64,000 nucleotides of DNA, taken from positions 1,919,569 through 1,983,568 of the forward strand of contig CM043875.1 in the NCBI GenBank assembly GCA_023846275.1, read 5' to 3'. The notes under the pieces are model-generated. The model searched no databases. It saw only the letters and a list, made by a program, of their open reading frames with translations, and was not told the DNA's origin. The first letter of the stretch is position 1, and the number at the start of each line of letters is the position of its first letter. This document shows positions 41,501-53,800 of this stretch, piece after piece. The position numbers and the translations under genes were made by a program. Source of the DNA: Vanilla planifolia (lineage: Eukaryota > Streptophyta > Magnoliopsida > Asparagales > Orchidaceae).

Positions 41501-42284
41501 TCATATTCTCGTCACCACAAACAGAAAGAAGAAATTCTCTCAGCTCCACAATGCATTGATGGTCCTGAAAAAATCCAGAATCTCCTTAATAAGCAACAAA
41601 ACTTATGAGCCAAAAAAGATACATTTTTTCTTACACTATATCTCCCCAAATTAAGCACAGTAATCACACCATAGATATCCTCATTGTCACCATCATCACC
41701 ATCCTGTCCACAATCTTCATCACGAGCATCTAACTTCACGATGGTCCCAACAGTTGGTTGCCCAAGGATCAGGTCTACGAAGCCACTGAGATCCCATGGC
41801 TTGTCATCAAGGTAGCTCTGGAGTAGAAGCTTCACACCATGGAAATCAGCAGGCTTGGGGTCAAAGAATGCAAAATCCACTTGCACAATCACTTCCTTAA
41901 ACAAATTGAAGTGGCACGTGAAACTTTATAGCACACAAACAATATAAAAAAGAGAAGCAGGATATCTATTAATTGACTCATCTTACCTCCTGTTGATGCT
42001 GTTCTTTACCGTCAGAAACCAAGGAAGAGGACTCAGGCCGTCTGATCTTAGCAGGGTGTTCAAGAACTCCATTCTCCTTCACTAGAGAAAATAATTACAA
42101 AAATAAGAACATTTAAGATATAAACACCATTATTAAGAGATGAAGGTTACATACCAGGTCGTTTAGATGGCCTCGCTTTCGTTACAGAAGATGATCCAAC
42201 AAAATAGAGGACACGAGAAAAGGCAGAGAAGGTAGGAAGGTTGGAAGGCAGGCGGCTTTTCTCCCTTTGTTGGTGTTGCACCAT
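38554..42284 (-). CDS. BCCIP: BCCIP / BCP1 family protein
   Basis: Animal BCCIP binds BRCA2 and p21, and yeast Bcp1 is a nuclear chaperone/export factor for ribosomal protein uL14. The plant role is inferred from these. Exons are 42284-42155, 42081-41987, 41895-41635, 41564-41355, 41239-41174, 40935-40843, 40772-40716 and 38652-38554. All are GT-AG and in phase, giving 336 residues, the usual plant length. Family blocks seen in order are VDFAFFDPKPADFHGVKLLL, then LVPPLYDALFDEVSWATEDE, then FHLKFYLLVTRIYE, then the C-terminal RSMGLIMIINVDAVPKFREK. A short acidic stretch (DEDCGQDGDDGDNED) lies in the middle, as in relatives. The N-terminus (MVQHQQREKSRLP) is less conserved, but ATG 42284 is the only good start. 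Intron 7 is 2063 bp, much longer than the others. Confidence 0.93.
38653..40715. other. Long intron 7 of the BCCIP gene
   Basis: AT-rich sequence with no recognisable transposon protein. A small tandem duplication of about 55 bp (around 40262-40335, sharing TTTCAACTTTTATTT followed by TAGGCAT) is visible. The size suggests an unidentified insertion. Confidence 0.5.
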
Positions 42285-45200
42285 CAGTACTTCACTTTGC
42301 CAGCAATCTTGCTGGCAAACAGAAATTTGCTGAGTAGAATGGTATCAGAGTTTAATGAAAATTTTCATGAATAACTTTCCACCCTTTTATTATATCTATT
42401 TAATTAGTAAGAATACTTTTAAGATATTTTTTCAAAATGTATGTTTAAAAAGTTTACATAAATAGATACAGTAATTTTTTGTAATTAGTTATGCACTACA
42501 TTTCCGTTTTTTTAGATGTTTTGAACAATGATAAAAAACATTGTCACAATCTTATGTTCAAAAAGTCAAAAAAGAAAACAAAATCCAAAAATTATCGTTT
42601 AATCAAAATTTAATTTTATGGAGTAAAAATTGTTTGTTATAATTTATTAATATATTTTTGTAATGAAAATTAAAAAAATTAAAATATTATTCAAACTAAA
42701 TTAACAAACAAGTCTAAGAAAATTAAAATTATAAGTTAATTTGTAGTTTTGGTAGTGAAAACAAATAAAAACTTTTAAATAAGATAATATATTAACATAG
42801 TTGACAAAAAACATAAGCAACAAAATTATTGTTTACAAATATGCAATAAAAGTATGCCAAATTATGAGACATTGATCATGAAAATTTATTAAAAAAATAC
42901 TATAAATATTGTGAAAATAATGCAGCTCAAGAAAGCTCAATAGATTGATTATAATTACAAAATTTGATATTTATCTAAAATTATAATTAACTGGCATAAA
43001 ATGACCCATACATTTCAAGAAATCCTCTACACTTTCTAACAAAAAAAGAAAAGGGACTTCTCAAAGAAAATCTTGCCGGTTATAGGATAATCAAAATCAT
43101 CATTCCAAGATCTTTAATTTTTGACAAGATGAATAATAGCATGATATGGGCAAAACCATGTTGAAGCTCTAGATGAAACATGAATTAAAAAATAAGACTA
43201 TAAAATAATTTCTCAGTATTTGTAAATCGATAGTTAGATGACCTAAGACAAGTCATGTACTTCATATTTTATAGCCTATAATTTATGCCTATATATAATA
43301 CTTACTTATACATGTTATTATGTTTGTAAGAAGAGTACACGAGTTTACAGGTATGGATGATCCATAAATATGCTCAGGTTTTTTGCTTTTTGACGAACTA
43401 TTTTTCCTTTCACTAATATCACATTTCAGTATCAATACGTTTGGAATACAAAATTGGTTCACAATCAAGGCAACACGTCTCTTTTTTGAGTTTAATAGTT
43501 GTTATAATAAAAAGAAAAAAAAAACAATCTGAATCTATTTGGATTGCAAAGCTAGTCCTACAATGTGCAACCTACCTTTCCTAATCAAGTGGAAAGTGAG
43601 GAGATAAATTGTAATGTTCATAGTTAATTAACTTTTTATTTTATCTATTAAATAAATACTTTATAATTTTAATAAAAGACAATTTAAGCTAGTCTTAAGA
43701 ATATAATCAGTATAAAAAATAATTTTTATTTGGTATAAGCAAAATTAAGAGCGAGCAAAATTTTAAGAGAGACGAATGAGTTCGTATTTTGAAATTTTTT
43801 ATGGCATTGAGATTTTCAACAAAAGTAAAATCACATAGCTAGGTCACAATAGGATGGTGATTGGAGATTAAACAACTAAATGGAGCTACGGAATGATATA
43901 TTGAAATAAATATTCTTTGATTTAAAAAAATATATATTTTAAATTAATAACAAGAACCAAATTAATTTAGAATGTGGAAGTTTTGGATGTGTTAATGCGA
44001 CATCCCTAACTCCACTAAGATTGTCCTCGAACCACATAGCAATGAAACAGTTGATTCTAATACTAAATTGTAATATCTCAATCTCACTATGTCAAGGTTT
44101 GTTTATTTTGGTTTCAAACTCAATTCAGTGGACTTTGTCATTAAAATTCCCTTCCCATTTGGTCACCTATCCAAACATCACGCTCATTATAAGAATAAGA
44201 ATTGTAAACTCTATTTGTGGCTTCCATGGGTCCAACTATGCTCATGCACCATATGAAACAATATGCTAATTAATTGAACATCAAATTGGACTATTGGGAC
44301 TACTAGGGCCTTGGTACGACCCCCAACCCTAAATAGGATTAAGGTCAATTGCAATTTTGCTTGCATTATTAATAGAAAGGTGGGAATTGGTATCATCACA
44401 TGGGACTCAAAAGAGCGTCTCCTTCACATTATAAGGAAGAGATAATACTCTATTATTGCTATTGTCATGGAAGAACACATTATTTTGCTGCTATTGATTT
44501 CTTATTGAGACCTTTTGATCCTCACAAATATTTAGTTCGAATTGAACTTTAAGAACATCATCAATCAATTCCTCACACTTATCAAGAAACACATCGACAT
44601 TTGCTTCTTTCAACCATCCTTTTGCAATCATCTATGAGATTTAGACTTTCTCATGTCTCTAAGGGAAGGCAATATTATGGCCCACTGGGAGGCTAATTAT
44701 GCTTTATCAAGATTACATGTGGGTCAAGGGTTTCCATTACTAATGATATATGCTTTATCAAGACTCTGTGTTGTTTGATGATCGCTTATATGATCTTCCT
44801 TAAAGCTCGATAACATATGACATATGCCTATCTCTCATAGAAAAAAACATAAGACACACTCTTAGAAGTGCATGTTTGCTCCCCACTATCATTGAGTATT
44901 ACTATTAGACAATTCTCATTATGACAAGTCAATTGCCAATATTATTAACAAAGTCTAAAGCCAAAAGGTCATCCAAAATCTCAATCAAATAACTAAGCTA
45001 TATTGATTTACTACTGAAATGATATTATATTACTAAATTTATATATATATTTTTTTTAAAAATAATGTTAAAGAAAATCATCACTGATACTTCCACCACA
45101 AGCTTGTGACCTTCGTCATTCTTATAGAAAATCGACAAACGATGAGCCATTATCTAAAAAAAGAATTAACCTTATAGATTTCCCATGACGATTGGTCGAC

Positions 45201-45540
45201 TTGATCAAGAGAGAGAGGGGGAGGACTCGCAGAAAGTAACTTAGGTCAAGGCACGAAGGTGAGAGACCTAAGAAGGGTTGAGATTAAGTTATTACAATAT
45301 TTAAATATATTTATATGCATATATGTATATAATATTTAATTACTATTTAATATTTTATTTTTATAATTATACTTAATTTAAAAAATTTATAATAAGTACA
45401 AAAAAAAACCCAATTATGATAAAACAAATGCCATTGAACTCATCTTAATAAGCACTATTTAATAATATATTTGTCTTTAAATTTTGGAATATTTTTAAAC
45501 TATACTTGATATATTTTAAAAAATATTTTATGGGACGAAA
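42285..45540. other. Intergenic DNA between the BCCIP gene and the viral fossil
   Basis: AT-rich DNA without supportable genes. The part between 43,980 and 44,660 is somewhat less AT-rich and may be old repeat sequence, but I recognise no element or terminal repeats. Confidence 0.5.
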
Positions 45541-45544
45541 TGTC

Positions 45545-46765
45545 AAAGATTATCGAGTCCAAGTAAACAATCTGTATTAAAATCAAGTGGTAATAAAGCA
45601 AAGTTAAAGTGATAGGTATTTTGGTTATTGTGAATATCCGGAATGGATATTGTTAGATAGGCAACTTTATGGTTTACAGGGACTTGAAGACCCCTAAAGT
45701 CGGTTAGGGTTGTTTTGGTTTCTAAAGAAAGCCAAAATTGTTTAGGAATGAAGATTTGCTGAAGTAAACTAACTTCAGCACCAGTGTCTACTAAAGCATG
45801 TATTGTTACATCCTCATATTCTAGAAGATGTATAGTGATTAGAAGATAAATATGTAATTGAGCTTTCTTTTTTTAAATTCATTAAGGAGGGATAATAGAT
45901 TTTTATTTTCTAGAAGAAGTAAAGTGCGTCCTTCTGCTGGGTCTTGAATAGGTATATGAATGTTGGGTCTACTTTCTTGGGATACTGATGGTTCTCCTTC
46001 TTCATAATATCTTGGAAGACTTATGGAGGAAGAGGTTCTCTGTATTGAATTTTTGGTAATAGTAGAAATTATATTGCCAGAGTCAATAAAATATTCTATG
46101 GGTATTTGTACTTTTGGCTTTAATGTTTTGACAAAGAATTGAATATCATTATCTAATTTGAGATGACATATATCTATGACTTTTGATTGGATTGTTTTGC
46201 CAATTCTCACATTAAATAATAATACGAAATTATTTAGGATAATGGATCTAAATGTAGAAGTGTCATTTAGGGTCATATAGTATTCCTATTGTATACCTAG
46301 GATTTTTTATCAAGGTAATAATTGTATGCCTTTTATGCTTACTGATAATGTACAAGTCTTTTCTATATTTTGGTCGTCTAGACTTGTACAAAAATCTGGA
46401 TAAATATTTGTCCGAAAAAGTCTATGAGCAAGGTTGGATTTGGCTCCTCCAATTATGCTACTAAGTGAATTGTTAATGATTCGTTCGTCCATACAAACGA
46501 TCATTATTGGTGTATCTATTCCATTACGGAATAGAGCAATTATTTTTAATTGAATCATACCTATGTGTGGGTATTTCATTTTTGGATATTTTGTCTTTGA
46601 TTTTTCTATTTTGTTTTTGTTAAAGAGGCTGATGGAGGTTAAGTCATCATCCCTTTTTAATTCTATATTTCCTTGCACTCTTTCGAAAATGTAGGTATGT
46701 TTATTTAGAAACCTAGATTTAAAAGATGGTGTTTTATAAATGTCATTTTTTTCACCATGAGGAAT
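45545..46765 (-). mobile_element. Endogenous pararetrovirus fragment, minus orientation (movement protein and protease remnants)
   Basis: On the minus strand, a frame at 46765-46310 matches the movement-protein domain of Caulimoviridae (a YPHIGMIQL block, then a DERIINNSLSSIIG block). After a break, another open frame (46276-45839) continues without an assigned domain. A retroviral aspartic protease motif, LVDTGAE, follows at about 45770-45810. Stops and frame changes separate the parts, so nothing here can be expressed whole. No reverse transcriptase is visible beyond 45540. A second, plus-strand copy of the same region lies at 50,570-51,350. Confidence 0.82.
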
Positions 46766-46769
46766 GGCC

Positions 46770-47575
46770 TCTTTAACATGCAAACCGAGCAAACAAGGAA
46801 ATTGGAGGCCGCAGTCATTAGACAGGAAATGCTCCAATTATACCAGCAAAATATATTGGATGAGGACAAACTAGTCATAATTTTTAAACAGCTGTAAGAA
46901 ACAAACATAAAACAGCTCTTCAACACAAAACAAGTGTTTTATATTGGAGATTTTAGACCAAAACTAATAGTTTGCTATAATGAAATTCCCCGTTATCAAC
47001 AACATCTACGAAAGGGGATAGTACATTAAGTGTACATAAATACCACTCATCCTGATGACTACGTCGGATATATCCCAAACATTTATCACCAAAGTCTGAA
47101 AGCCTACTCCAACAAATTTTCTACTGCCTTCCTATTTCGAATTTGGTCCATCTGGGAAGAGCAAGAATACATCAACTGCTATTCTGCTATTCAACTTTGG
47201 ATGTTAATGAGAATTTCTAACACACCAAAATTAGAAGAATTCAAAACCAGTCATTTAATGAAGAAGATGAAAGATTGAAGACAGCACAAGAGTTTTTTCA
47301 AAAACTTGACTTCTGCACCAAATATCTTGCAAAAGAGTACAAGGGGCAAAGACAATATTTTTGGTCGATTCCCTCGCACCTGACCAAGAAGAAGAATCTA
47401 ATAGATTCACAAAAATGAAACCAGGTTTAAAGAACATTAAATTAGGCCAAATATGTCTTCAAGCTAAAGAAGACTTTTTCAACCTGGAAAATACGTCCTA
47501 TATGGGAAATAATTCAGACAATTAGCTTGATGAAGACACAATGGAAGCTCTCGCTCTCACCGATTAAAAAACATG
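46770..47575 (+). mobile_element. Pararetrovirus 3'-terminal ORF remnant (unassigned)
   Basis: A plus-strand coding trace starts near 46778 and continues, with stops and frame changes, to about 47,570, directly before the viral leader. Its place just upstream of the promoter and primer site fits the last ORF of a circular pararetrovirus genome. I recognise no domain. The first part is helical and glutamine-rich. The strand switch from the minus-strand movement-protein copy occurs at about 46,765-46,775. Confidence 0.5.
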
Positions 47576-47598
47576 GTGGGACCCTCCATAAAAGCAGT

Positions 47599-47730
47599 AC
47601 GCACTCAAAAAAAAGTAAAGGCGCATTGAGAAAGTAAAGGCGCACTCAAGAAAGTAAAGGCGCACTGAGAAAGAAAAAGCAGACACACTAAGCAAATGGC
47701 GCACTAAGGAATAATGATTGGCACACTAAA
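47599..47730 (+). repeat. Short repeat array (GGCGCACT units) in the pararetroviral upstream region
   Basis: About seven units of roughly 15-20 bp carry variants of GGCGCACT(A/G)AG, three of them preceded by AAAGTAAA. They lie about 200-320 bp before the primer binding site, where pararetroviral promoters sit. A weak TAAATAG element at about 47767 could be the TATA position. An enhancer role is inferred. Confidence 0.6.
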
Positions 47731-47922
47731 AAAAAGGTGCTTCCAACTGAAACAATTTCACTTGTAAATAGCCTGCTCCTCAAAAATGAAGGCATCAAAG
47801 AATAGAGCTCTAAGTTCTCTCTTTAGTTCCCAGTTTCTCTAGTTTTCTCCAACTCTAGTTTCCTAAGCTTATCTGTAAATTACGTCTGCTAATTGTAAGC
47901 TGACGAAGACGCTTGTAAAACT

Positions 47923-47935
47923 TGGTATCAGAGCC
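47923..47935 (+). promoter_or_regulatory. tRNA-Met primer binding site of the pararetrovirus
   Basis: TGGTATCAGAGCC is the sequence complementary to the 3' end of plant initiator tRNA-Met. Caulimoviridae and many LTR elements use it to prime minus-strand DNA synthesis. No LTR precedes it, and coat-protein-like remnants follow, so the pararetroviral reading is preferred. Confidence 0.85.
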
Positions 47936-48350
47936 TAGTTGCTCTTGTATGTAAGTACTTTTACTTTGAATAAAATTATACTTTCCTTTATGCATAACTA
48001 GACACTTGTTTGTGTTGTTTTAGTAATAAATTTGCTTATAAAATGGGTTAATTTGATTAAATATTTTTAACTAGTCCTTTGTATTTTCTTTTACGTTTTG
48101 AAGTAAGAAATGAATCAAAGTTGAGCTCCTATTGTATGAAGCAATCTATTAGGGATGATGGTCTAAGAAGAATCTCGAACTTCCCTCAGAAAACCACAGG
48201 AAACCCCAAGGGTTTTTGGAAGAATAGATGTAGTCGTACAATAAAGGGTCAAAACAAGAAAATACTAAATAAATTAGACAAAAACTACTTAAACAATCAA
48301 AACCTCTTATACAAACTCATTTAATACTAAAAAGATACAAACTCTTTAAA

Positions 48351-50090
48351 ATGAAAGATATACTTGTACCCAATGACACTTACAAGTGTCAAGTTTCAGC
48401 AAATACAATAGATTATGAACACATAATCCATCTACCTACCACTGTAAGAAATGAAGCAAATCCTGCAATTGCAGACATTGTAAACTTTATCGTTAATCAA
48501 TTAAAAAAGATCAAAAATAAAATTTAGAACCTAGAACAAAAAAATAATAGTAATACAAAGTTCCTCTATATAAGAACCAAATTAACTAAACAATAATGAT
48601 TAAATTAACATCATCAAACTATATTATTGATTTTTAGATAAATCCTAATATTTGGAGTTCTTAAAACTTTAACAAAAAGAACTCAATGGAGAAATTTCTA
48701 ATAAAAAAGTTTATCACTATTATAAACAAAATCATAAGGTTATAGATTTTTACAGAAAATAATATGAAAATGACTATAATATTAGAACACATGAAAGATG
48801 AGAAAGCAGTAGAAATACACTCTATCTCCCTGACCCAGAAGTATATATCCCACAAACTCCACAACATCCTCATACACTTCTCCTGATGTATACATGAGAG
48901 AATCCCAAGGTGATAACATAGAAAATGTCCATACAATGCCTTCATATTCAACAATGTTAAATTATGGTAAACGCTCCAAGTGGCATACTTACCATAAAAA
49001 TAAAAATAGACATCTAGAAGAAAGGCGAGACTTCTCTACATGGGGACTAACTCAAAACATAGATCATATTCCTTATAAAAGAAAAATTATTGTATTTAGT
49101 GGACTCAAAAAATAAAAGGAACCATATTTATGCTTCCTCCTGCTATGAATGTATTTGAATATATACAATTCACTACATCTTATTGGGAAGAAAATGCATT
49201 GTCATGATTAGCAAATTTCGAAAGAAATAATCAAGTAGAAATTCAAAAAATCTTACAACAACCAGATAAACAAACAACAATAGAAATGCTAGTAACACTT
49301 TTAGTAGTTGATTTTACTGAATCAGAATGGACTGAAAATAAGAACTATGAAGAAAATTTTCACAAAGTGAAGCTAAGCGATATTTGTATGTTAGATAAAT
49401 TTATAGCCATATACATAAGCTACATTTACCATCTAATTGATACCCCACAACAAGAATTCTGGATTCAAAGATTTTTTTTCAAGATTCCTTTCCTTTGAAA
49501 TAATATTATCTCTGCAAAATACCAAGAATTATTGGCTAATAAAACTGGATCTCTAAGCCAAAGATCACAAAATACTGGTATACTCCGAAGAGCTTGGGCA
49601 GAAACCATGAAAACAATCTGCAAAAATATCTCTGCTCAAAAAGAAATGAGTAGAAATTTAAAATCTTCTAGAATGGGCTATAACTATTGCTCCAAGTTCT
49701 CAGAAGATTTATATTATATTTATGGTTGCCCATCTGCTTATGAATGGCGACCATATTATTCTAAACAAAAAAGGAATCATAAATATAAAATTACTAAATG
49801 AAGGTGGAAACCTCAGTTTAAAAAAGAACAAAGGTTTAAAAAAAAATTATTAAAATATATAATAAAAAGAAAGAAAAAAAACATTGTAGTTACTTTAAAT
49901 GTAATAAGGAGAGATATTACGCAAATAAATATTCAGTTAACATCAAAACTATAATCATCTCAAATGTAAATGATTATTCTATTAATATTGAAACAATTGA
50001 TGAAATTTCTGAAGACAGCAACTCTATCTATGAAATTACATCTTACTATGACTCTACTGAGTCAGACTCTTCGAATCTGAATAAACTTTA
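48351..50090 (+). mobile_element. Pararetrovirus coat-protein region remnant
   Basis: A chain of plus-strand frames interrupted by stops and shifts runs from an ATG at 48351. The most coherent parts are at about 48,890-49,110, 49,130-49,500 and 49,530-49,800. A basic lysine-rich stretch and a degenerate Cys-rich knuckle follow (about 49,880-49,935, two cysteines kept, later Cys/His positions replaced). An acidic Ser/Asp-rich tail comes next (about 50,000-50,090). Basic region, knuckle and acidic tail in this order are typical of the C-terminal part of Caulimoviridae coat proteins. The assignment rests on this layout and position. Confidence 0.6.
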
Positions 50091-50399
50091 GAAAAACAAA
50101 TACAAGATTTTAAAAACTCAAAATCAATATGGTCACAATAAATAAAACTCTGATTCAAATAAAAATCATTTCTTTACTACCCTCTTTAAAACTTCCCAAA
50201 AAGGAAAGAATATCCTCCCTAGGATATATTATCTACATGGGAAAAATGCTTAAACTCAAACGTTATCAACCTACTGAGATAATGTTGGATCTAATCATCT
50301 TAATACCATTTGAGTATTATGGTATAATACATAATATCTCATATCATTCAAAAGAAAATATATTTATTACCCAGGGTTAATTGAACCCATGACTTATCA

Positions 50400-51365
50400 A
50401 GCACCAACAATTTTGATTAAAAATACTAGCTTGGACGATTGGGATTATTTAATTAAACCAAATGATGCAATCGGATTACTAGTCATACATAAATACGAGA
50501 ATATTTTCAATAATTTCTTCTAAATTAGAAATAGCTGAAAACTCTGAAAAATATCAAGAGTTCAAAGTAAATATGAATACTATTACTTCAGAAGAAGTAA
50601 ATACAATTGAACTATACGATAGTGTAGGAAAACAATTTGAAATAACAAATGAATATTTGAAAAAATTAAAAGAGGTCATTCCTCATAGTGAAAAAAATGA
50701 TATTTATAAAACACCATCCTTTAAATCTAAGTTTCTAAATAAACATACCTATATTTTTGAAAGAATGTAAAGAAATATAAAATTAAAAGGGGATGATGAC
50801 TTAACCTCCATCAATCTTTTTAACAAAAATAAAATAGAAAAATTAAAAACAAAATATCCACACATAGGTATGATTCAATTAAAAATAACTGCTCTATTCC
50901 GTGTGGAATAGATACATCAACAATGATCGTTCGTATGGACGAACGAATCATTAACAATCCACTTAGTAGCATAATTGGAGTCAAATCCAACCTTGTTAAT
51001 AGACTTTTCTAGAAAAATATTTATCTTCCAATCATTATACATCTTCTAGAATATGATAATGTAATAATACATGCTTTAGTAGACACTGGTGCTGAAGCTA
51101 GTTTACTTCAGTAAATCTTCATTCCTAAACAATTTTGGCTTCTTTTAGAAACCAAAACAACCCTAACAGACTTTATAGGTCGTCAAGTCCCTGTAACCCA
51201 TAAAGTTGCCAATCTAACAATATCAATTCCGGATATTCACAATAACCAAAATATCTATTACTTCAACTTTGCTTTATTATCGCTTGATTTTAATACAGAT
51301 TGTTTACTTGGACTTGATAATCTTCGACATTTCGCCCCATTTAATACCCACTTTTTTTATTTTGA
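50400..51365 (+). mobile_element. Endogenous pararetrovirus fragment, plus orientation (movement protein and protease remnants)
   Basis: This is a diverged copy of the 45.5-46.8 kb fragment in the opposite orientation. The movement-protein frame is open at 50573-50770, then broken by a stop near 50,768 and by later shifts. The piece corresponding to the C-terminal half of that domain and the following open region is deleted at about 51,020-51,045. The protease motif LVDTGAE follows at about 51,079-51,100. The copy ends near 51,365 with no reverse transcriptase or RNase H sequence. Confidence 0.8.
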
Positions 51366-51369
51366 TAAG

Positions 51370-53800
51370 CACTCCATTCCTCGCATCCACATACTTAGAA
51401 TTTTATTTTAATATGTTAATGCATTTTATTTCCTTAATATTTGAAAATGTCATAATTCTCCACTCATAAATCATCCTAAAAATTCAAAATAGATTAATAT
51501 TTTTTTTATCTTATCCACAAGTTCCCTAGTAAATTTCTCATTCAATTCAGTTTTACAATTGTACCTTAACCATAAGGATTGCCTTCTGCATTTTTTTTAT
51601 CTCTTTGGTTAGAATTTTCATTATCTTTCCCTTAAGCTTAGATTTGGTTACAACTCTATGATATTTGGATCATAATATATAAAATGGAAAGGATCTGCAA
51701 CATATCACCTTAAAGTATAAATATGGAGTGCATTGTTCATTCCAATCAATTGTGGAGGTACTACTATTATGCACAAAACTTCAATTATTTTCAATATTTA
51801 GAAAGGTTCAATATATCTTAATTTCAACTTCTCTTCTTTGTTAAATATAATGACATTCTTCATTAGACACACTTTAAAGAAATCATATTCTTATTCTTGG
51901 CACTCAACTATTTTGTCCTTGGCATTGAAATACTCCTTTGGCAATCTTGTGTTTTTTGTATTTTTTCTAGAATCTGTTGAATCTTTTTGAAAGTCTTATT
52001 TATTAACTATGTGCTTAACATCATATTAGATTCATTACTAACACATTGTGCAGGGCAGCGATGTGGTCATAGATTCTAATAGAAAAAGTTCTTTCCAAAT
52101 AAGCTTGGTGTCATATTCAAAAATTGTCTTATTCGAATTTCAAGCGTTTTCACTTCCTCTCAAAAATGCTTTTTTCTTTTGTAAGAAGCATGCTTTTCAA
52201 TATACAACTAAATATCAATTATTAATATTTTAATCACTCTCAATTATAATTTCAAAATACTAACTTCATCTTCCAAATTATTCATAACAATATTCACTAT
52301 CTCTTAACTTCAATATTTACATGGTATAAAAAAAAATTTCAGGATGCTGCACTAGAAATGATGATGAAATCAAACATACATTACCTGTTCCATCATTATT
52401 ATAATAATCTAACAAAAGTGATGAAATCATCAATTTTTAAAAAAAATTAAACTTACATAATCTCTCCTGTATATGTTCATTTTTATAATTATATCATAAG
52501 ATCACTTGAAATTCTAGTAAGGAAGCTTTCAAATTTAACAACAAGCTTATTTGTAATAATGTCGTAGCTACCTTTATTTAAATAAGAAATGAGAAACGTA
52601 ATAACAAAAGAAATACTAAGTGATATTCTCAACATGATTTATCCACTAATATCATTGAATTCTTTAAATATATTGTTAATCAAACATTGATTTATTCTGA
52701 CATTATTAAGTTACCATCTTTAATTTATCATATTTACTTATCAATTTAATTGATAAGGTTTTTAAAGTTTCATTTGGTACTCACATCACAAAATACAATT
52801 CCACATCACACAGAGGAGAGGATCAAGATGAGATAGATGATAGTCATATTAAATAGATAACATAGATTTAAAAAGTTATTTTAAAATATTGGTCAAGTAC
52901 ATGATTATATCCATAATGTGTTTGAGATGAAAACTTTGCTATACTATTATTTTGTTATAATTTTGATACTCGTAGTTGGTTATGATGAATAATTCTATGA
53001 TTATTTTTGTAATAATAAAAGTTCGTAGGTTGCACTAATTAGAAAGCTTGTGATGGGTTTTTGAAATTTAAACCTTATACTACAATTGTGTTAGGTTGCT
53101 TATATATGTATACTATAAACTTGTATCATGATATCTTTATTTATTATAATTTTAGTATTTTTGATGGATAATTATGGATATATGGTGATATATGTTGTAA
53201 AAGTATATGGATAATAATAAAATCTAAAAGAAAAATTTTGTTTGTTTGAATTTTGAGAGTTTGGCCTTTTGATAAACTTTTAAGATTGCCTTAGTTGACA
53301 AATTTTAGAATTTGTTTCACCACCACTAACCACTTAAGAAATGTCCACTATTTTAATAATCCGTGATTTATCATTTTGATTTGAAACAGTTATCCTAAAA
53401 ATTCTATATTAGGCTTAAGGCATGACAAAATGATAACTAGGAAAAGTTTATGGTTCAAGATCTTATATAAGGATATTAATATAACATATGTATTTAAATT
53501 ATTATATTTGTTTATGAATATAGTTAAAAACAATGATTTATAAAAGTTTTTAAGAAATAATTTATTAATAAATAATTATGTATACAATTATTAGATATGT
53601 ATATCCATATATGAAATAATGAAAACTACAAGAGCTAAATTTAGAAAAAGAAATAAAAAGAGCCAAGTCCAAAAAGATGGACAACAAAAAAAGGTAAAAG
53701 CTTGAGAAACAAGGAGATATCAAAATTAGATGGCTTAGAAATTTATAGTATTATTGTATTCAGTTGGTACACGTAATCACACTGTAAGAGGATAGATAGA
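51370..53800. other. Intergenic DNA after the viral fossil
   Basis: AT-rich sequence with no gene, no recognisable transposon protein and no clear repeat. Confidence 0.5.

Noticed and set aside
44021-44399. Short open frames in the 44 kb intergenic region
   Set aside because: No similarity, no splice-consistent extension and composition like the surrounding noncoding DNA.
47599-47730. A CRISPR-like array
   Set aside because: Units are too short and irregular, there are no unique equal-length spacers, and the context is a plant nuclear genome with a viral leader.
47599-47945. LTR of an LTR retrotransposon ahead of the primer site
   Set aside because: The primer site alone would allow this, but I found no second copy of the segment and no integrase, and the movement-protein remnants point to a pararetrovirus.
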